The notes beneath the pieces are model-generated. The model made no database searches. It was not told the origin of the DNA and saw only the letters and a list, made by a program, of their open reading frames with translations. The position numbers were made by a program, and so were the translations under genes. This document shows positions 61,673 through 64,000 of a stretch of DNA of 64,000 bases, piece by piece; positions within the stretch are counted from its first letter, which is position 1, and every line of letters begins with the position of its first letter. This stretch comes from CALMKX01 sp036274895 (GTDB lineage: Bacteria > Acidobacteriota > Thermoanaerobaculia > Multivoradales > SZUA-115), in the NCBI GenBank assembly GCA_036274895.1, contig DASUEU010000039.1, forward strand, positions 186,001 through 250,000, given 5' to 3'.

Positions 61673-64000
61673 TGCCCTGTCGCAGCGCCGTGATCGGCGA
61701 CACCGAAAGAGCCCGTCGGGCAGGTCCGAGCACAGCGAGGCTACCGGCAGAGATCAAGAGCAGCGGGGCCACGAGCCAAGCCGTCCCGTCCAAGGGTGCG
61801 ACCTCGAAGAGTTGGCTCTGGAACAACCGGGAGGTCCACAGGGACACCAGACCGCCGGTGGCAAGGCCGGCCGAGACCAGCACGAGGATCCGGCCCAGTG
61901 CCATCCGCAGCACGTCTCCGGATCGGGCGCCCAGGGCCAACCGGAGTCCGATCTCCCTCCTGCTCTGCGCCACGGCGTAGGCCGCGAGGGCATACAGCCC
62001 GAGGACGGCGAGCACCACCGTGACCCCGGTCGAGAGCGCGAAGACCCAGAGGTTGAACCGAGCACGCGCAGTCGAAGCGGCGATCAGTTGGTTCAAGGGC
62101 ACCAGGTTGACGATCGGAAGATCGGCGGCGAGCTGCCGAACCCGCCGCTGGACGGCAGGGGCTAGGCTCATCGGATCCAGCTCGGTGCTGAGCACCAGCG
62201 ACATCATTCGTCGACTGCGTTGGGCGTGGGGCAGGTAGAGCTGCTCCCGAGGCTCCAGGGTGAGGCTGGCGTCGCGAACCGCCCCGACCACGCCGACGAC
62301 GGTCAGCCACTCGCTGTTCGCCCATTTCAACAGGCGGAGCCGTTTGCCCAAGGGATCCTGGCCTGGCCAGAGCCTCGCCGCGAGTCTCGGATCCACGATC
62401 ACGACGGCTTGCGTTTCCACCTGGTCGGAGCCGTCGAAGGCCCGGCCGCGCTCGATGGGGATCCTCAACGTCTCGAAATAGTCCGGGGTGACCGTTCGCC
62501 AGGACACCGCGGCACCCTGGTGGTCGGTGGTCGCCTCGGGCGAGCTCTCGGCGCTGACCTGGCCGTTCGAATCGCTGTCCGTGAACGGCAGGTCGGAGAC
62601 CGAGGCGACATGGCGCACCCCCGGCAGGGTTCGGAGCTCCTCTTCCAGGTCTCGGAAAAAGGCCACTGCCGCAGGCGGGGGATAGCCTGCCCGGGGCAGG
62701 AACAGCTGAAAGCTCAGGACCCGGTCTGGCTCGAAGCCTGGGTTGACTCGGAGCGTTCGCAGGTAGCTCTTGGTCAGCAGGCCGGTCGAGATCAGGACGA
62801 CCAGGGCCAGAGCCACCTGGAGCACGACCAAGCCGCCCTGGATCCGCTGGCTGCTGCGGCTCATGGCTGCGAGCTCGCTCGCGTCGCGAAGGTGGTGCCA
62901 TCCGGCGTGGCGGTGGGCCCATCCAGCGGCTATCCAGCCCAGCACGACACCGGCGACCACCGCCAGAGCCAGAGCCAGAGCCAGAGTCGGGAGACCGACG
63001 CGCAGCTCGTCCAAGCGGGGCACTTGCCGAGGTCCGGCGACCACCAAGAGATGGATGACGAGTCCCGCGATCGAGAGTCCGAGGAGGGCGCCCAGCAGAG
63101 CGACAGCCGTGGTCTCGAACAAGAACGAGCTGCGGAGCGCGCCTCTGGGCGCCCCGAGCGCGGCGCGGATGGCCGTTTCCCGGATGCGGGTCGCCGCGCG
63201 CGCCAGCGAGAGGCTGAAGACGTTGCCGCAGGCGGCGAGGAAGATCAGCGCGCAGGTGGCCAGCTGAAGCAGAAAGGCGGGCTTGGCCTCGCCGACGATG
63301 TGCTCCTTGAGCGGCACCAAGCGGAGCTGCCAGCCGCTGCCGGACGGGTAATCGTCCGGGTAGGCGCTGGCGAAGCGATTGGAGATCGTCAGGGCCTCAG
63401 CACGCGCGGCCGCTAGCGTGACTCCGGGGCGCATCCTGCCGAGGACCAAGAGGCCGCGGGCGTTGCGAGGAGGGAGGCGGGTAGTGTCGGTCGCCAGTGG
63501 GGCCCAGACGTCCCATTCGTCCTCGCCCAGTCGGACACCTTGAGGCAGAACGCCAACCACTTGGTGGTGCGAGCCGTTGAGCTCCAGCTCCTGCTTCAGG
63601 ATGTCCTTCGAGCCACCGAAGCGCCGCCGCCAGAGGCTTTCGCTCAACAGGACCACGTGATCCTTGCCGGGAACCGCATCGTCGGGGCTGAAGGTCCGAC
63701 CCAGGAGGGGCTGGGCACCGAGCAGGGCGAGCAGACCCACCGAGACCCGCGCTCCCACCAACTGCTCCGGCTCTGCCGTCTTCGTCAGGTTGAATCGCCA
63801 GGGAAGGACGCCGGAAACGAGCTCAAGCGCTCGGCTTTGACGGGCATAGTCGAGCAACTCGACCTCCGAGAGGAAGTCCTCGGCGATTCCTTGCTCGTCG
63901 AAGTGGCACCACAAGGTAACGAGTCGGTCAGCTTCCGGATAGGGCAGCGGGCTGAGCAGCGTGCCTTGGACCACCGTGAAGGACACTGCCAGCGCTCCAA
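61650..64000 (-). CDS. ADOP/MacB-like ABC transporter permease (5' end beyond window)
   Basis: At least 783 residues, open at the right edge. It has two periplasmic MacB-type domains and two FtsX permease units: PLLGRTFSPDDAVPGKDHVVLLSESLWRRRFGG, RIRETAIRAALGAPRGALRSSFLFE, then PLGKRLRL, REIGLRLALGARSGDVLRMAL and the final PARRALSVSPITALRQG. This duplicated layout is the acidobacterial orphan permease form. No ATPase gene is seen in the window. The likely start is outside it. The stop overlaps the kmo start, so the gene leads the operon. Confidence 0.88.
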   Translation of the reverse strand, partial: GALAVSFTVVQGTLLSPLPYPEADRLVTLWCHFDEQGIAEDFLSEVELLDYARQSRALELVSGVLPWRFNLTKTAEPEQLVGARVSVGLLALLGAQPLLGRTFSPDDAVPGKDHVVLLSESLWRRRFGGSKDILKQELELNGSHHQVVGVLPQGVRLGEDEWDVWAPLATDTTRLPPRNARGLLVLGRMRPGVTLAAARAEALTISNRFASAYPDDYPSGSGWQLRLVPLKEHIVGEAKPAFLLQLATCALIFLAACGNVFSLSLARAATRIRETAIRAALGAPRGALRSSFLFETTAVALLGALLGLSIAGLVIHLLVVAGPRQVPRLDELRVGLPTLALALALAVVAGVVLGWIAAGWAHRHAGWHHLRDASELAAMSRSSQRIQGGLVVLQVALALVVLISTGLLTKSYLRTLRVNPGFEPDRVLSFQLFLPRAGYPPPAAVAFFRDLEEELRTLPGVRHVASVSDLPFTDSDSNGQVSAESSPEATTDHQGAAVSWRTVTPDYFETLRIPIERGRAFDGSDQVETQAVVIVDPRLAARLWPGQDPLGKRLRLLKWANSEWLTVVGVVGAVRDASLTLEPREQLYLPHAQRSRRMMSLVLSTELDPMSLAPAVQRRVRQLAADLPIVNLVPLNQLIAASTARARFNLWVFALSTGVTVVLAVLGLYALAAYAVAQSRREIGLRLALGARSGDVLRMALGRILVLVSAGLATGGLVSLWTSRLFQSQLFEVAPLDGTAWLVAPLLLISAGSLAVLGPARRALSVSPITALRQGSGWRRAG

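Noticed and set aside
1..64000. CRISPR array
   Set aside because: No series of regularly spaced direct repeats was found; the repeats seen are dispersed palindromes.
1..64000. rRNA or tRNA genes
   Set aside because: Intergenic gaps are short and none shows a cloverleaf-like or rRNA-like sequence that I can recognise; a scan with tRNAscan or Infernal would settle it.

Overview
The window is a high-GC chromosomal segment, densely coded on both strands, with no rRNA, tRNA or CRISPR array that I could recognise. Gene content points to an Acidobacteriota bacterium, perhaps of the Thermoanaerobaculia type (an inference from family content, not a database match). The pointers are a TonB receptor with an N-terminal carboxypeptidase-regulatory domain, an ADOP/MacB-like permease, secreted proteins with FATCP-type or GFESG-type C-termini, DUF1800/DUF1501 pairs, TPR-rich proteins, and many GTG/TTG starts.

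Layout. 1-6 kb: an ATP-grasp ligase, a VapBC-type module, a MarR regulator and a flavoprotein that share an operator-like palindrome, and a sigma factor followed by an anti-sigma-like membrane protein. 6-12 kb: a three-gene operon (cytochrome c, 2Fe-2S subunit, molybdopterin subunit) for a periplasmic hydroxylase, then a DUF442 phosphatase, a cupin, an MgtE-like transporter and a lipoprotein cyclase. 12-20 kb: a REP-associated transposase (RAYT) that carries a copy of its REP inside its own gene, a TonB receptor, a lipoprotein phosphodiesterase with TPRs, and a GGDEF-EAL protein. 20-36 kb: pgi, two DinB proteins, an EamA transporter, a TPR protein behind a 33-codon ORF and a strong hairpin, an RHH protein divergent from a RadC-like/H-NS fusion, two acyl-CoA dehydrogenases, HMCES, kynurenine formamidase, a YfhO-like protein, a ferritin-like protein and a 3-hydroxyacyl-CoA dehydrogenase. 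36-53 kb: secreted LamG and beta-helix proteins, an esterase, lon, a DUF1800-DUF1501 pair, a toxin-antitoxin pair lying between identical 21-bp repeats, and a B12-type MerR regulator divergent from folE.

53.3-58.6 kb is an accessory scar. It holds a conjugation ATPase (TrbB) fragment fused in frame to PKD domains, a plasmid RepA gene invaded by repeats, a decayed multi-zinc-ribbon gene and a frameshifted IS3-type element. From 58.7 kb to the window end, a tightly overlapping operon (ADOP permease, kynurenine-3-monooxygenase-like enzyme, flavin monooxygenase) runs in from beyond the right edge and could be the end of a biosynthetic cluster.

A recurring theme is short palindromic repeats (the GTAGGGGC family and others) that shape genes: they supply stop codons, insert coding tracts and bracket a toxin-antitoxin module.
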